DNA of 57,367 nt from Glycomyces dulcitolivorans (GCF_003265355.1 NZ_QFRW01000329.1:1-57367); one strand, 5' to 3'. Counted from the stretch's first letter, positions 43,472 to 52,585 are shown. Numbers and translations are program-made. Notes: generated by a model from the sequence alone, not told the origin.

Positions 43472-44656
43472 TCAGGAGTTGGCCTTCTTGATCCGGTCCA
43501 CCCAGCCGGTGTCGTGCCGGGGCCGGTGGCCGACGAAGTCGACGACGAAGTTGACCAGTTCCTCCGGGTTGTCGGCGATGCCCGCGAGTCCGGGGTGCGT
43601 GACGGGGAGGGAGGCCGCGGGCACGGTATAGAGGACGACCGGCGCGGGGATTCCGGTCTTCCTCATGCGCTCCAGCAGTTCGAGGCCGGCGCGGAGTCCC
43701 GCCGGCTCGTTGGCGCGGCTTGCGTCGCTGATGACCAGGTCGTAGGCGGCCGAGCGCATCGCCTGCATCGCGGCCTCGGTCGTGACGACCGTGTCGACCT
43801 GGATGCCGACCTGCTGGAAGAGCGCCGCCAGCGCCGCATTGTTCTCGGGGTGGTCGTCGACCCAGAGGATCGCGCCGCCTCGCAGGAGATCGGTGGAGAG
43901 GGCGATGCGGGTCGCGGCTCGGAGACCGCGATCGGATTGGGCGGGGTACTGGGGGTAGGGAGGCAGCGGGGCCGCGGCGCCGGGGTAGCCGTTCTGGCGG
44001 GGCACTTGGTAGTACGGGGGCGGGGCGAGGTACGGGTAGGCCGGGGGCACGTTGGTCTCGGGCGGCCGGGGCGCGGTGAGGGGCGACTGGGGCCGGGCGT
44101 CGGTCGGCTTGGTGCCGTCGGTGAGCGCGCTGTCGCCGGGTTCGTCGGCGGGCGGGGTGTTGGGCGGGCGGAGCCGGGCGGGCTCGGTGTGGATCGGCTC
44201 GTCGCCGGTCTCGTCGGCGTCCTCGGGGTCGGACTGCGGCGGGCTCGGGGGCGGGGCGCCGGTGTCGGTCTCGGGAGGCGCACCGGCTGCGGCACCGGGT
44301 GCGGAGCGGAAGTCGGCCGGGGAGCCGTGGGGTCCGCCCCCGTACGGGCCGGTGCCTCCCGGGAAGCCCGTGCCTCCGGGGAAGCTCGGCGGCGGGGGCG
44401 GGTCGTTCACGAGCCAGTCGGTGCGGGGCGGCTGGATCGGCTGCGTCGGGAACGGGGGCTCCGGGGCCCGGTTGGAGGCGGCTTCGATGGCCTGCTGGGC
44501 GAGTTCGACCGTGACCCAAGGGGTCTCGATCTTGCTCATGCGGGGGGCCTGCTGGGTGAAGATGCGCTTGGCGACGGCCAGCGCGATGAAGCCGAAACCG
44601 ATCCAGAGGAACGCGGGGAGCACCTTGATCAGCTCGATCCAGATGGCTTCGCTCAT
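43472..44656 (-). CDS. Membrane-anchored receiver (REC) domain protein
   Basis: A 394-residue protein of unusual layout. One N-terminal membrane helix (about 9-30, ending at VAKRIF) leads into a long Pro/Gly-rich linker (about 65-260). A response-regulator-like domain (about 262-380) closes it: ILWVDDHPENN (acidic pair), YDLVISDAS (phospho-acceptor Asp) and VVLYT (switch Thr). The usual lysine near the end is not obvious. There is no output domain. Start: ATG at 44656; a 24-codon extension is unlikely. No kinase is adjacent. It may be a membrane-held phosphate sink or partner protein. Confidence 0.82.
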   Translation of the reverse strand: MSEAIWIELIKVLPAFLWIGFGFIALAVAKRIFTQQAPRMSKIETPWVTVELAQQAIEAASNRAPEPPFPTQPIQPPRTDWLVNDPPPPPSFPGGTGFPGGTGPYGGGPHGSPADFRSAPGAAAGAPPETDTGAPPPSPPQSDPEDADETGDEPIHTEPARLRPPNTPPADEPGDSALTDGTKPTDARPQSPLTAPRPPETNVPPAYPYLAPPPYYQVPRQNGYPGAAAPLPPYPQYPAQSDRGLRAATRIALSTDLLRGGAILWVDDHPENNAALAALFQQVGIQVDTVVTTEAAMQAMRSAAYDLVISDASRANEPAGLRAGLELLERMRKTGIPAPVVLYTVPAASLPVTHPGLAGIADNPEELVNFVVDFVGHRPRHDTGWVDRIKKANS

Positions 44657-44737
44657 GAATGGCTCCAAGAGAGGGGGGACCGGGCCGGGCATCTCAACCT
44701 TAATCGGCTCAGACAACCGGACCGGCACCCCCTTGCT

Positions 44738-45535
44738 CTATCGGGTGAGGGCCTTGTACAGGGAGATCCAGCGGTCGGGCGGGACGAGGCCGACGGGTGC
44801 GTCCTTGGCGATGCCGGCCTCGGCGCAGGCGCGGGCGGCGGCTCTGGCGGAGACGGCTTGGCGCAGTGAGGAGGCGAGGGAGCCGCCGACGCCGGTGAAG
44901 CCGAGGGCGACCATGTCGCGGTAGTCGTCGAGGGCGTGCCGGGGCAGGAGCGGTTCGGGGCGGCGGCGCAGGTGGAGGACGGCGGCGTCGACTCTGGGGA
45001 CGGGCCGGAATTGGCGGCGGTCGATGCGGATACCAAGGGAGAGTTCGTGTTCGGGCCAGGCGTCGACGGCGAGTTTGGACCAGCGGCCGTAGTCGCCGGT
45101 GTGCTTGCGGGCGAATTCGAGCTGGACGACGAGGTCGGCGGTGGTGAGGGTGCGGGCGTCGAGGCACCAGCGGACGATGTCGGTGGTGATCGCGAAGGGC
45201 ACGTTGGCGACCACGCGGAACGGTTCGCGCGGCGGGCGGGCGTCGCGGAAGTCGCCGGCGTGGAGGCAGAGGTGCTCGTGGTGGCCGTAGCGGGAGCGCA
45301 GGCGTTCGGCGAAGTGGCGGTCCTTCTCGTAGGCGAGGACGCGGCGGGCGCGGTCCAGGAGCGGGCCGGTGATCATGCCGCCGCCGGGGCCGACTTCGAC
45401 GACGAGGTCGTCGGGGCCGACGTCGGCTACCAGGCGGCGCGCGAGGTGGGGGTCGGCGAGGAAGTTCTGGGACAGGCGCTTGCGGTCGGAGACGGGACGG
45501 GACTCGCGGGCGCGCGGGAACTGGCTGCGGGACAT
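44738..45535 (-). CDS. erm: Erm-type 23S rRNA adenine N6-methyltransferase
   Basis: A 265-residue SAM-dependent methyltransferase. QNFL at the N-terminus, VVEVGPGGGMITGPLL (SAM loop) and NVPFAITTDIV (the NxPF catalytic motif) place it in the Erm/KsgA fold, and NVPF with the ErmE-like C-terminus points to Erm rather than KsgA. Erm methylates A2058 of 23S rRNA, giving macrolide, lincosamide and streptogramin B resistance. In soil actinobacteria such genes are often intrinsic. ATG at 45535 with GGAGGA 5 nt upstream. The C-terminal helical tail is longer than in KsgA. Confidence 0.88.
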   Translation of the reverse strand: MSRSQFPRARESRPVSDRKRLSQNFLADPHLARRLVADVGPDDLVVEVGPGGGMITGPLLDRARRVLAYEKDRHFAERLRSRYGHHEHLCLHAGDFRDARPPREPFRVVANVPFAITTDIVRWCLDARTLTTADLVVQLEFARKHTGDYGRWSKLAVDAWPEHELSLGIRIDRRQFRPVPRVDAAVLHLRRRPEPLLPRHALDDYRDMVALGFTGVGGSLASSLRQAVSARAAARACAEAGIAKDAPVGLVPPDRWISLYKALTR

Positions 45536-45875
45536 GGGAATCCTCCATGCGGAACGGTCGAATCAGGACGAGTTGATTCGCCTAGACCGCGCAGCGGCGC
45601 AGCAGGTGCGTCAGATGGCACCATCGAGGACCGGCGGTTGCCGGGGAGAGCGTGCGCGTGCGGGGGCCTAGGCCGCCGCGCGCAGCCGACTGAAGCAGCT
45701 CGGACCGAACGCGGCGCACGCGTTCAGCCCAGGAGATCCGTACATGGCGGCCAGGCTACCGGACCCGGGCGGGGCTGTCGAACGGGTTTTCGCGGCCCGC
45801 GCGGGAGGCGGCGGGCCGATACCATCGAGGGGTCCGGATCCCCGTAACGCCTGCTCCCACCCCCGGAGTCATGCC
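45536..45875. other. 340-nt divergent gap between erm and patatin genes
   Basis: No gene is supported here. It holds a 7-bp inverted repeat (CGAATCA 45559-45565 with TGATTCG 45574-45580) 24-45 nt before the erm start, and a 25-codon minus-strand ORF (45668-45745, beginning MYGSPGLNAC) without a ribosome site. Both could be part of an erm leader; neither is proven. The right half should carry the patatin promoter. Confidence 0.35.
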
Positions 45876-46937
45876 TTGAACGACGCTCTCGACGGCGACC
45901 GCTACTGGAACGACGACCATCCCGTGCTCGAACTCGTCCGGGCCCGGGCGAAGGCCGGGACCGGCCCGGGCGCCCACGGCGACGGCATGCGGCTCGGCCT
46001 CGCGGTCGAGGGCGGCGGGATGCGCGGGATCGTGTCGGCGGCGATGCTCACGGCCCTGGACGACTTGGGGCTCAACCAGGTCTTCGACGCGGTGTACTCG
46101 TGCTCGTCGGGCGCGATCAACGCCGCGTACTACCTGAGCGGCTCGTCCTGGTACCCGCTGACGATCTACTTCGACGACCTGCCGACCAAGCGGTTCCTGG
46201 ACTTCCGGCGGTTCGTGCTGCCGGGGCCGGTGCTCGACCTGCGGTACGTGTTCGAGGAGGTCCTGGCGCTGCGCAAGCCGCTCGACTACGCGCGGATCGT
46301 GGAGGGCGCGGCCGAGCTGCACATCGCGGTGTCGCGCACGGACACCCTTGAGCCGGAGTGGGTCTCGGAGTTCAAGTCGGCGGAGGACCTGAAGGAGGCG
46401 ATGCGGGCGAGCTGCTGGCTGCCGCTGGCGGTGCCGGGGACCGGCGAGTTCCGGGGGCGCCCGGCCGTGGACGGCGGGGTGCTCACCGCGCACCCGTCGC
46501 TGATGGCGCTGGAGGACGGGTGCACGCACGTGCTGTCGTTGAGCACCAAGCCGTTGCAGCCGCCGCCGACGCGCACGTCGCCGGGGTTCGTGGCCTCGGC
46601 CGCGGCGATGGAGCGGCTGCGCAATGGGCTCGGGCGGGCGTACCTGAAGTCGGTGAAGGCGTACCGGTCGCACCGGGCCCGGTTGCAGCGGTGGATGACC
46701 GAGCCGGAGGCGTCCCCGGCGTACGTCCTGGACCTGCCGCCGCTGCCGTGGATGGCGCGGATGACCCGGCACGCGATCGCGCCGGCGCCGGTCCTGACGG
46801 CGGCGCGCGAGGCGCACGCGATCATGCACGCGGCGTACCTCGGAATCCCGGTCCAGGAGCTGCGCGACGGGCGCTTCTCTTCGCTGCCGCGCCTGATCAC
46901 CGTGAGGAAGGACGCCGATGGCCGCATCGTCTCTTGA
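45876..46937 (+). CDS. Patatin-like phospholipase
   Basis: A 353-residue patatin hydrolase. It has the oxyanion loop VEGGGMRGIV (about residue 44), the serine elbow YSCSSGAINAAY (a CxSxG-like variant) and the catalytic Asp in AVDGGVLTAHP. Such enzymes cut acyl chains from membrane lipids. The start chosen is TTG at 45876, with GGAG 7 nt upstream; the open frame upstream is low-complexity. It overlaps the following kinase gene by 20 nt, so the two are co-translated. Confidence 0.9.
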   Translation: MNDALDGDRYWNDDHPVLELVRARAKAGTGPGAHGDGMRLGLAVEGGGMRGIVSAAMLTALDDLGLNQVFDAVYSCSSGAINAAYYLSGSSWYPLTIYFDDLPTKRFLDFRRFVLPGPVLDLRYVFEEVLALRKPLDYARIVEGAAELHIAVSRTDTLEPEWVSEFKSAEDLKEAMRASCWLPLAVPGTGEFRGRPAVDGGVLTAHPSLMALEDGCTHVLSLSTKPLQPPPTRTSPGFVASAAAMERLRNGLGRAYLKSVKAYRSHRARLQRWMTEPEASPAYVLDLPPLPWMARMTRHAIAPAPVLTAAREAHAIMHAAYLGIPVQELRDGRFSSLPRLITVRKDADGRIVS

Positions 46938-49200
46938 GGACTTGTCGCGGGCGGTGTCGCAGCTTGGCTACGACGGCAGTACTGCGGCCCTTGACGACTG
47001 GACGGCGGAGGACTGGCGGGCGGTGCTCCTGGACCTCCCGCTCGACGAGCGCACGTATCTGTACCGGCTCCAGCGGACCCGGGTCGAGGTCATCGAGGCA
47101 CTGTGGAAGTGGTGGCCGTCGGGGCAGACCGGCCCGGCCGCCGGGTATCTCGGGTTCCTGCTGCTCACGCTGGTGACGATGCACTGCTCGGACCGGGTGC
47201 GGTACCAGGGCGAGGAGCCCGGCGCCGCGGTCGTGGCGGGGAAGCGCGGCGACGCGCTGTGCACCGCGCTGGCAATCGACCCGGACGTACGCAGTGCCAT
47301 TGTGGCGCTGTACGACCCGGCACTGCGCGGGGGGAGCGAGCGGGCCCGCGAGGAGTGGGCCGGGCTGGACTTCCGAACACTAGAATTCCACCGGCACGGG
47401 ACCACCTCGATCATCTTCAAGGGCAACGCGAAGGAGGCGCACGGCAGCGCGGCGAAGTTCGCGCTCAAGTGCCTGATCTACCCGTACGAGCGGATTCCGG
47501 CGATCGCCGAGGCGACCCGCGGGTACCGCGAGGAGTTCGGGCGGTCCGGTTCGGCAGACTCGCCGCTGGTGCGGGCGTGGGCCAGCCACGACAGCTGGAT
47601 CCTCATGGACTTCGTCAAGGGGGACACGCTCGCGCAGGTCCTGCGCGAGCTCCAGGAGAGGCGGCGCGAACCGAAGCGGGAGATCAAAAGGCGCGTCGAC
47701 CTGGAGCAGTTGCGGCGGCTCGGGGGGCCGCTGCTGCGGGCCATGGTCGAACTCGAAGGGGCACAACGGCACCACCACGACCTGACGCCGTCGAACATCA
47801 TCGTCGAGGACGACGAGCGCGGCGTCAGGTTCCGGCTCATCGACCTCGGCGTGAACTACCTGCACCTGCGGGCCCTCTCGGGGGCCGAGCGCGGCGAGGC
47901 CGACTTCGTCGCCCCCGAGGTCAAGGAGACCGGCGCCGGAGGCGATGAGTCCGACCTGTACTCGCTCGGCATGCTGCTCATCGCGATCGCGGGCATCCCG
48001 CGCCGGTCCGAGCATCTCGTCCCGGACCAGTTCTACACGGCCTCAGCGGGTCTGGCCCGCATCCTCGAAGACCTCGTGGACACCGACCCGGACCGGCGGC
48101 TGCTCGTCACCGGCGTCGTCGCCGACGAGCCCCGGTACGCGCAGATCGAGAAGCTGCTCCTGCGCGAGGTCGAGGTCCTCGCCGCCGGAGAGGCCGACCG
48201 GCCCGACGGGCGGCTGCGGCTCCCGCGCCAGATCCTGCCTGGCGCGGCCACCGTCGCCCGCCAGCGCCGGATCGCGGCCGTGCGCCGCAAGCAGGTCAAG
48301 GAGACCGGAGGCTCGGCGCACCTGCGCCAGGCGAGGTACCTGATGTGGTGGGCGATCGGGTGCGCGGTGCTGTGGTGGGCGACGATGGCGATCGTCCTCA
48401 CCTGGTGGGCAAGGGACCTCGGCATCGACTGGGCCGCCAAGTGGTTCGACCTCGCGAACCAGGTGTTCGACCGCAAGGGCGAGGGCCTGGTGTTCTTCGA
48501 CGACATCCGGGCCGCCGACTACCCGATCCCCGATCCGTGGGGGAACCTGCCGGTGCGCATCGCCGCGTTCACGTACGCGCTGCCGAGCTACCGGTTCTAC
48601 CTGTACCTGCTCGCGGAGATGACCCCGTTCTCCGGAATCCCGCGGCACGGGATGCGCCAGGTGCGGACCGTCGCGGCCGCCGTCGCGATGCGGACGGCGG
48701 CGATCTGGCCCGCGGTGCTCGTGCTGGTGCCGACGCTGGTGCAGCGGGACTGGTGGATGCTGGCCTGCCCGATCGGGGTCGTGTCGGCGGCGCTGTTCAT
48801 CTCGGGGCTGTCGTTCTTCGGCCGCGACGCGATCGAACGCGCCAAGGACAGGGGCCTGTCGACGGTGTCGCGGACCGACGCGCCGCTGGGGCGCCTGGCG
48901 TCGTGGGAGCCGATGGCGTGGATGTACTGCGTGCCGGTGGTCGTCATCGGGCCGCTGCTGTACCTCGGGGTCATCCAGGACGAACTCGTCTACGTGTGCG
49001 CGATCGGGCTGATCAACGTCGGCATCTGGTTCCTCAAGGACACCGTCGGGGACGCGCCGAACGTGCGCATGAGCCTGAACCGGGCGATCCTCGCCGCCGA
49101 GCGGCTGGACCGGCTGGAGCAGCGCGAGCGCGCCGCGGCCGTGCCGGATCAGCCTGCGGCGCTGCGGGAGCGGATCGGGCCGGTGTCGCCGGTCGATTGA
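46918..49200 (+). CDS. Transmembrane protein kinase-like protein
   Basis: A 760-residue protein. Residues about 1-155 are an unknown helical domain. The kinase fold spans about 160-400: lysine in AKFALKCL, catalytic loop HHHDLTPSNIIVEDD (about 283-297), DLG in place of DFG (LIDLGVNYLH) and the APE-like APEVKE. The Gly-rich loop is poor. Four or more membrane helices follow from about 475, with soluble parts between and a charged C-terminal tail. The ATG at 46918 overlaps the patatin gene. Its stop codon lies at the presumed right end of the IS element. Kinase activity is plausible, not proven. Confidence 0.87.
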   Translation: MAASSLEDLSRAVSQLGYDGSTAALDDWTAEDWRAVLLDLPLDERTYLYRLQRTRVEVIEALWKWWPSGQTGPAAGYLGFLLLTLVTMHCSDRVRYQGEEPGAAVVAGKRGDALCTALAIDPDVRSAIVALYDPALRGGSERAREEWAGLDFRTLEFHRHGTTSIIFKGNAKEAHGSAAKFALKCLIYPYERIPAIAEATRGYREEFGRSGSADSPLVRAWASHDSWILMDFVKGDTLAQVLRELQERRREPKREIKRRVDLEQLRRLGGPLLRAMVELEGAQRHHHDLTPSNIIVEDDERGVRFRLIDLGVNYLHLRALSGAERGEADFVAPEVKETGAGGDESDLYSLGMLLIAIAGIPRRSEHLVPDQFYTASAGLARILEDLVDTDPDRRLLVTGVVADEPRYAQIEKLLLREVEVLAAGEADRPDGRLRLPRQILPGAATVARQRRIAAVRRKQVKETGGSAHLRQARYLMWWAIGCAVLWWATMAIVLTWWARDLGIDWAAKWFDLANQVFDRKGEGLVFFDDIRAADYPIPDPWGNLPVRIAAFTYALPSYRFYLYLLAEMTPFSGIPRHGMRQVRTVAAAVAMRTAAIWPAVLVLVPTLVQRDWWMLACPIGVVSAALFISGLSFFGRDAIERAKDRGLSTVSRTDAPLGRLASWEPMAWMYCVPVVVIGPLLYLGVIQDELVYVCAIGLINVGIWFLKDTVGDAPNVRMSLNRAILAAERLDRLEQRERAAAVPDQPAALRERIGPVSPVD

Positions 49201-49330
49201 CATCCTCTCCGTCCTAAAGGACGGAGACTCCCGGCTTGGGCACCGTTGACACGGCGCCGCCACGGGCGGGTTCCTCATTCTTCCCCTCGCGGGGATTGCG
49301 GAGTCTGCCAGGTGTCCCTGGTCTGACGTC
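49197..49330 (-). ncRNA. Probable omega (reRNA) guide RNA region of TnpB
   Basis: In this family the guide RNA covers the 3' end of tnpB and the right end. The 8-bp stem CTCCGTCC (49207-49214) / GGACGGAG (49219-49226) fits its terminal hairpin and contains the tnpB stop codon. The guide would come from flanking DNA at the kinase gene's 3' end. The 5' border is a guess. Confidence 0.35.
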
Positions 49331-50503
49331 TCCTCCAGAGGCGTTTCGCGTGTCCGGGTGCCCCCCGGCCACGATACGGCTACCTTCACGGCGGGTATTC
49401 ACTTCAGCGTTCACATCGCGGTCATGGACCGCGCCGCACCCGCACGCCCACGAGCGCACTTTCAAGCCCTCCAGGCCCGAGGGCCCGGCCAGGACCCCGC
49501 ACACCGAGCACAACCGGGTCGAGGGGAAGAACCGGTCGATCTTGACGAACGTCCGGCCCGACCGGGCCGCTTTCGATTCGAGCCGGGCCAGGAACATGCC
49601 GAACGCGGCATCGTGCACCGACTTCGCCGCCCGGCCCCGGCTGAGCCCCTTGACATTCAGGTCTTCGACGTACACCGCTTGGTTCTCACGGACGATTGCC
49701 TTGACCTGCTTGTCGACCCAGTCCGAACGAGTGTCCCTGATCTTCTCGTGAATCTTCGCGACACGGAGACGGGCCTTGGCCCGGTTCACCGAGCCCTGCG
49801 CCTTACGGGCCAGGACCCGCTGCGCCTTCCCGAGTCTGCGCTCCAGCCGCCGGAAGAACCGCGGGCTCTCGATCACCCTGCCCCCGCGCAGGACCGCGAA
49901 GTCCTTGAGACCCAGATCGATCCCGGTCTCCGCCTCCGGATCACCGAGCGGTTCGAGGAAATCCGCGCCCTCGTCCACCGCGACGACAAAACTCGCGTAG
50001 TACTTCCCGGTCGGGCACTTGATAACCGCCACCGAGCTCGGCTCCGAGGGCAGTGCCCGCGACCACGCGACCTTGACTTCGCCGATCTTCGGCAAGCGCA
50101 GCCGCCCGTTGCCAAGCACCGCGAAGCGGGCATTGCGGGTGAAGCGGATCGACTGGGTACCGTTGCGGCGCTTGAACCGGGGCGGGCCCACCCGGGTCCC
50201 GGCCCGCTCCCCTTTGACCGAGGCGAAGAAGTTCTTCCAGGCGCGGTCGCAATCCGACAATGCCTGTTGGAGCACCACTGCCGAGACCTCACCCAGCCAC
50301 GAACGGCCAGGGGTGCGTTTCGCCTCGGTGATCAGCTGCTTCGACAAGACCGCCATCGTCGGATACGGCAGCCCCTCGGCGTGGGCGTGCTTCCGCGCCG
50401 CTACCGCGTCGTTGAACACCACCCGCGCAGAGCCGAACGCCCGCGCAAGCGAAACCCGCTGCGGCATGGTCGGGTACAGCCGGAACCGGTAACGAAGCAG
50501 CAC
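49214..50503 (-). CDS. tnpB: RNA-guided endonuclease TnpB
   Basis: A 429-residue RuvC-type nuclease of IS200/IS605 elements. Catalytic acids are visible: Asp in GIDLGLKDFAV, Glu in VYVEDLNVKGLS and Asp in HDRDVNAEVN. The zinc finger is CSVCG followed by CGCG. The N-terminus (LLRYRFRLYPT) is the family's WED-like start. Start chosen: GTG at 50503; a 33-codon extension upstream lacks similarity. The catalytic residues are intact, so the protein could be active. The gene lies between the kinase and symporter genes. Confidence 0.92.
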   Translation of the reverse strand: MLLRYRFRLYPTMPQRVSLARAFGSARVVFNDAVAARKHAHAEGLPYPTMAVLSKQLITEAKRTPGRSWLGEVSAVVLQQALSDCDRAWKNFFASVKGERAGTRVGPPRFKRRNGTQSIRFTRNARFAVLGNGRLRLPKIGEVKVAWSRALPSEPSSVAVIKCPTGKYYASFVVAVDEGADFLEPLGDPEAETGIDLGLKDFAVLRGGRVIESPRFFRRLERRLGKAQRVLARKAQGSVNRAKARLRVAKIHEKIRDTRSDWVDKQVKAIVRENQAVYVEDLNVKGLSRGRAAKSVHDAAFGMFLARLESKAARSGRTFVKIDRFFPSTRLCSVCGVLAGPSGLEGLKVRSWACGCGAVHDRDVNAEVNTRREGSRIVAGGHPDTRNASGGDVRPGTPGRLRNPREGKNEEPARGGAVSTVPKPGVSVL

Positions 50504-50601
50504 ACCTGTACAACGACCACTCCCGTGGAAACGAAACGCCCTCACGGCCGTGACTGCCCACACACCCCGTTCTCGCCACGAAATTCCAGTACCGGCCTTC
50601 A

Positions 50602-52161
50602 TCAGCGCCCGGCCTGGCGCAGTCCCGCTGACGCGGGACCGCGAGCAGGCAAACGCCCGGATTCATCTCCGCCGTATATAACGGCACTCTCCCCGGAAAC
50701 CTGGTTGCGGCCGGGCACGTGCAGGCGCAGGACGGCCTCCCCGGCCCAGTCGGGGACCGCGCTCGGCCGCGAGGCGGCGGCCATGACGGCGAACGCCAGC
50801 GGGACCGTCCACAATGCAGGTTGGGCGAGGAGGATCGACCAGGTGCCCGGCGGCAGGTCGAGGATCACCGAGGCGAGCGCCGCGCCGGTCGAGGAGGCGG
50901 CGCCGACGAGGAGCCCGGCCGTCGCACCGGTGGCGGTGAGGCCGCGCCACCAGATGCCGAGGGTCAGCAGCGGGCAGAACGTCGAGGCGGCGACCGCGAA
51001 GGCCCAGCCGACCAGGACGTTGATGTCGACGTCGGCGGCCGGGAGCGAGAGCACCACCGCGAGGGCGGTGCCGGCGAGAACCCCCATGCGCAGCTTGGAG
51101 AGCGAGCCGCCGAACAGGTCGTGCGACAGGCCCCCGGCGAGCGCGAGCAGCAGCCCTGAGGAGGTCGACAGGAACGCCGCGAACGCGCCCGCGGCGACGA
51201 GCGCGGTCAGGACCGCGCCGACCGTGCCGGGCGCGATGGCCTGCGGGACGAGCACCGGGACCACGTCGGTCTCCTCCGGGTCGGGCACGGCGATGCGGCC
51301 GAGGAGCCCGTACACGACCGGGAACAGGTAGAACAGGCTCAGCAGGACGATCACCGAGACGGCGACGCGGCGGGCCGCGCGGGCGCCGGCGACCGTGTGG
51401 AAGCGCATCACGACGTGCGGGAGGCCCATGGCGCCCAACGTGGTCGCCGTCAGGACCGACACGGTCGCGAGCACGGAATGACCCGAGCCGTCGAGGTCGA
51501 GGAGCGGGCGGGCCCAGTCCGGGTCGGGGCCGGTGGTCGCGAGGGCTGCCTCGCGGCGCTCGGACCCGGCGAGCACGATGAGCACGATCGCAGGACCTGC
51601 GATGAACGCGAGCTTCACGAGGTAGTGGAACGCCTGCACGTATGTGGCCGAACGCATCCCGCCGACGGCGATCGTCGAGGAGACCACCAGCCCGGCGCCG
51701 ATGACGCCGATCCAGTACGGGATGCCCGAGACGAGTTCGAGCACGACCCCGGCGGCCTTGAACTGCGGCAGCAGGTACAGCAGCATGATCACCAGGACCA
51801 CGAGCCCGCACATGCGGCGGATGCGCGGCGACCCGAGCCGGTACTCGGCGAAGTCCGGGACCGTGTACGCGCCGCTGCGGCGCATCGGGCCCGCGACGAG
51901 GGCCGCGACGAGCACGTACCCGGCGGTGAAGCCCACCGCGTACCACATCGCGCCCACGCCGTTCTTGACGAGCAGGCCCGCGAGGCCCAGAACCGAAGCG
52001 GCCGAGACGTACTCCCCCGCGATGGCGAGGGCGTTCCAGCCCGGCACGATCGAGCGGGAGGCCACCAGGAAGTCCGGAGTGGACCGCGCGGCGCGCACGC
52101 CCCACACGCCGATGACGACGCTGGAGACGAGCACCAGCATGATCGAGGCCAGACCGAGCAT
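50602..52161 (-). CDS. Sodium:solute symporter, cation acetate symporter type
   Basis: A 519-residue membrane transporter of the SSS family with about 13 helices. The N-terminal region (FLVASRSIVPGWNALAIAGEYVSAASVLG) and the Na+ site region (AFAAFLSTSSGLLLALAG) match ActP-like proteins. Substrates are small monocarboxylates such as acetate. ATG at 52161 overlaps the stop of the preceding small gene (TGATG). The C-terminal tail (about 30 residues) lies next to the IS element, so its end may have changed. It shares the neighbourhood with a LytS/LytT pair. Confidence 0.9.
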   Translation of the reverse strand: MLGLASIMLVLVSSVVIGVWGVRAARSTPDFLVASRSIVPGWNALAIAGEYVSAASVLGLAGLLVKNGVGAMWYAVGFTAGYVLVAALVAGPMRRSGAYTVPDFAEYRLGSPRIRRMCGLVVLVIMLLYLLPQFKAAGVVLELVSGIPYWIGVIGAGLVVSSTIAVGGMRSATYVQAFHYLVKLAFIAGPAIVLIVLAGSERREAALATTGPDPDWARPLLDLDGSGHSVLATVSVLTATTLGAMGLPHVVMRFHTVAGARAARRVAVSVIVLLSLFYLFPVVYGLLGRIAVPDPEETDVVPVLVPQAIAPGTVGAVLTALVAAGAFAAFLSTSSGLLLALAGGLSHDLFGGSLSKLRMGVLAGTALAVVLSLPAADVDINVLVGWAFAVAASTFCPLLTLGIWWRGLTATGATAGLLVGAASSTGAALASVILDLPPGTWSILLAQPALWTVPLAFAVMAAASRPSAVPDWAGEAVLRLHVPGRNQVSGESAVIYGGDESGRLPARGPASAGLRQAGR

Positions 52162-52448
52162 CAGGGCCCGTCCCGGTCGTGGTCGTCCTCGACCTGCTCG
52201 GCGCGGCGCACGTGGAGGGCCGCGAGCGCGAGCAGCACCGGGTAGGGCGCGAAGAACAGGACCGCCCAGCCGAGGCGCCCGGGGATGACCGCAGCGGCGG
52301 TCAGCAAGGCGGCCAAGGCGATCAGCAGCGAGAGGGCGGTGCGGACGGCGAGACGGCGCTGGCGGCGCAGGGCGCGCTCGGCGGCTTCGAGGTCGATCGC
52401 GGTCAAGGGCATCGGGGGCCGGCCGGAGAGATGGCTCAAGCGCCCCAT
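52161..52448 (-). CDS. Small two-helix membrane protein paired with the symporter
   Basis: About 95 residues with two membrane helices (about 40-60 and 65-85) between charged ends. It precedes the symporter with a one-base stop/start overlap. By position and shape it matches the small DUF485-like partner of ActP symporters, although sequence similarity is weak. Start is uncertain: ATG at 52448 or 52412; neither has a clear ribosome site. Confidence 0.65.
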   Translation of the reverse strand: MGRLSHLSGRPPMPLTAIDLEAAERALRRQRRLAVRTALSLLIALAALLTAAAVIPGRLGWAVLFFAPYPVLLALAALHVRRAEQVEDDHDRDGP

Positions 52449-52517
52449 GGCATCCGCCCCGCGCCGTTGCGCGAGGCGGGTCTGGGGGCTTGTTACTCGG
52501 ACCCTCTGAATCACAGC

Positions 52518-52585
52518 GTTTACTCCGGTTCGGGGAAAGGCGAGCGAAGCGAGCCGGTTGGGTGGGGCGACGGGTGTGGGGTCAT
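52518..52585. repeat. 68-bp intergenic repeat, copy 1
   Basis: This 68-nt sequence matches 53333-53400 at about 60 of 68 positions with no gaps. On the minus strand it begins right at the stop codon of the LytTR regulator gene and fills the gap to the next gene. Possible hairpins are weak. Confidence 0.7.

Larger units (their letters stand above)
49197..50553 (-). mobile_element. IS200/IS605-family element, IS1341 type (tnpB only)
   Basis: The element holds tnpB without tnpA. The right end probably lies at 49197-49202, where the minus strand reads TGTCAA after the terminal hairpin; elements of this family in actinobacteria often end this way. The left end is not fixed; the 12-bp palindrome TCACGGCCGTGA at 50542-50553 is a candidate hairpin. 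No inverted repeats or target duplication are expected in this family. Coordinates are approximate. Confidence 0.5.

Noticed and set aside
49358-51331. Long plus-strand frame across the IS element
   Set aside because: It is antisense to tnpB and the symporter gene and has no coherent domains.
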